From positions 1-16,440 of the forward strand of contig DEAF01000016.1 in NCBI GenBank assembly GCA_002346625.1: 16,440 bases of DNA. The letters run 5' to 3'. The notes under the pieces are model-generated. The model saw nothing but the letters and a program-made list of their open reading frames with translations. It was not told the origin of the DNA and searched no databases. Positions 15,978 to 16,440 of the stretch are shown here, piece after piece. Made by a program: the position numbers and the translations under genes. Positions within the stretch are counted from its first letter, which is position 1, and each line of letters opens with the position of its first letter. This DNA comes from Gemmatimonadales bacterium UBA2989. Its GTDB lineage: Bacteria > Gemmatimonadota > Gemmatimonadetes > Longimicrobiales > Gaopeijiaceae.

Positions 15978-16440
15978 CTACTCTGGGAACACAGAGACTT
16001 CCGGCAATGGAACAATAAATTTTCCACCTAAATCCAGATAATCTTGTCTTCGCTTAACGACTTCGTTAAAGAAGCTCCACGCAAACAAAACTACGTAATC
16101 GGGGGCCTTTTCAGCAACGGCAAGCTCCCATGGCATAATCTCTAAGTGGTTCCCAGGAGTGTAGAAGCCATGCTTAGCAGGAGCATCATCCACGACATAA
16201 TCCAAGTGATCAGCATTAATGCCACAATAACTCATAATCGTAGTCGCCCTACCGGAAGCTCCATATCCTGCAACCGTTTTCCCTTCAGACCTATACTGCT
16301 CAAGCAACCCCATTAGGTCAGTGCGAGATCGCTCGACCATAGCAGCAAATTCCTTATACGTCTCCAAGTTGTCTAATCCCCGCTCCTTTTCATAATCCAG
16401 CAACTCTTGTACCGCTGCGGATACATCACCTGAACGCTTT
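15978..16440 (-). CDS. Sugar C-methyltransferase, C-terminal part (TylC3-like, partial)
   Basis: This is the C-terminal ~154 residues of a SAM-dependent methyltransferase. The frame stays open to the window edge, so the N-terminal zinc-binding and SAM-binding parts are missing. What is visible matches the C-terminal domain (Methyltransf_14 type) of the TylC3/NovU sugar C-methyltransferase family. The landmarks are a Rossmann-like GYGASGRATT segment, a YVVDDAPAKHGFYTPG stretch, then a PDYVVLFAWSF strand and a GGKFIVPLPEV end. These enzymes put a methyl group on C3 (or sometimes C5) of a nucleotide-linked 4-keto-6-deoxysugar. The CDP-glucose 4,6-dehydratase further down the cluster could provide such a 4-keto substrate, but the pairing is inference. 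A TTG codon at 16403 should not be taken as the start, because the frame continues upstream and the protein would be far too short. It ends 97 bases before the epimerase gene. Confidence 0.85.
   Translation of the reverse strand, partial: KRSGDVSAAVQELLDYEKERGLDNLETYKEFAAMVERSRTDLMGLLEQYRSEGKTVAGYGASGRATTIMSYCGINADHLDYVVDDAPAKHGFYTPGNHLEIMPWELAVAEKAPDYVVLFAWSFFNEVVKRRQDYLDLGGKFIVPLPEVSVFPE

Noticed and set aside
1..16440. tRNA, rRNA, CRISPR, transposase or attachment-site signals
   Set aside because: Gaps are too short or lack the structures; no repeated spacer pattern, transposase motif or tRNA-like fold was seen.

Overview
The window is one uninterrupted run of genes, all read on the minus strand. 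It is part of a surface-polysaccharide locus dominated by nucleotide-sugar supply enzymes. No RNA genes, insertion sequences, CRISPR arrays or phage genes are seen. Nothing is read on the plus strand, and no gap between genes exceeds 195 bases. Base composition is moderate (roughly mid-40s % GC by eye). Good GGAGG-type ribosome sites, a lipobox protein, a DUF4012 protein and a membrane-anchored YvcK/CofD-like protein point to a free-living bacterium. Chloroflexota, including the marine SAR202-type groups, is my best guess from gene content, but this is inference only.

Layout in transcription order (high to low coordinates): (1) the C-terminal part of a TylC3-type sugar C-methyltransferase, cut by the window edge; (2) a divergent WecB-type UDP-N-acetylglucosamine 2-epimerase; (3) a 195-base gap holding what looks like a small broken reading frame; (4) a membrane-anchored DUF4012 protein overlapping a lipoprotein built of five Ig-like repeats; (5) a YvcK/CofD-like protein with two N-terminal membrane segments; (6) a UDP-glucose 6-dehydrogenase; (7) GDP-mannose 4,6-dehydratase and a GDP-L-fucose synthase; (8) a translationally coupled trio of SGNH-hydrolase-like protein, NodU/CmcH-family carbamoyltransferase and an unrecognised acidic 117-residue protein; (9) glucose-1-phosphate cytidylyltransferase, CDP-glucose 4,6-dehydratase, an abequose/paratose-synthase-like reductase and the first 60 codons of an RfbH-type 3-dehydrase, which together form a CDP-3,6-dideoxyhexose pathway.

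The genes imply precursors on three nucleotide carriers: UDP-ManNAc-type sugar and UDP-glucuronate, GDP-L-fucose (or a close 6-deoxyhexose), and a CDP-linked 3,6-dideoxyhexose. The edge methyltransferase suggests a C-methyl-branched sugar. The carbamoyltransferase suggests that a sugar is O-carbamoylated. No glycosyltransferase, flippase, polymerase or ABC exporter lies in the window, so assembly and export must be encoded elsewhere, probably adjacent. The least explained parts are the DUF4012/Ig-lipoprotein pair, the relocated membrane YvcK homologue, the SGNH-carbamoyltransferase-117 aa module, and the broken frame between wecB and DUF4012.
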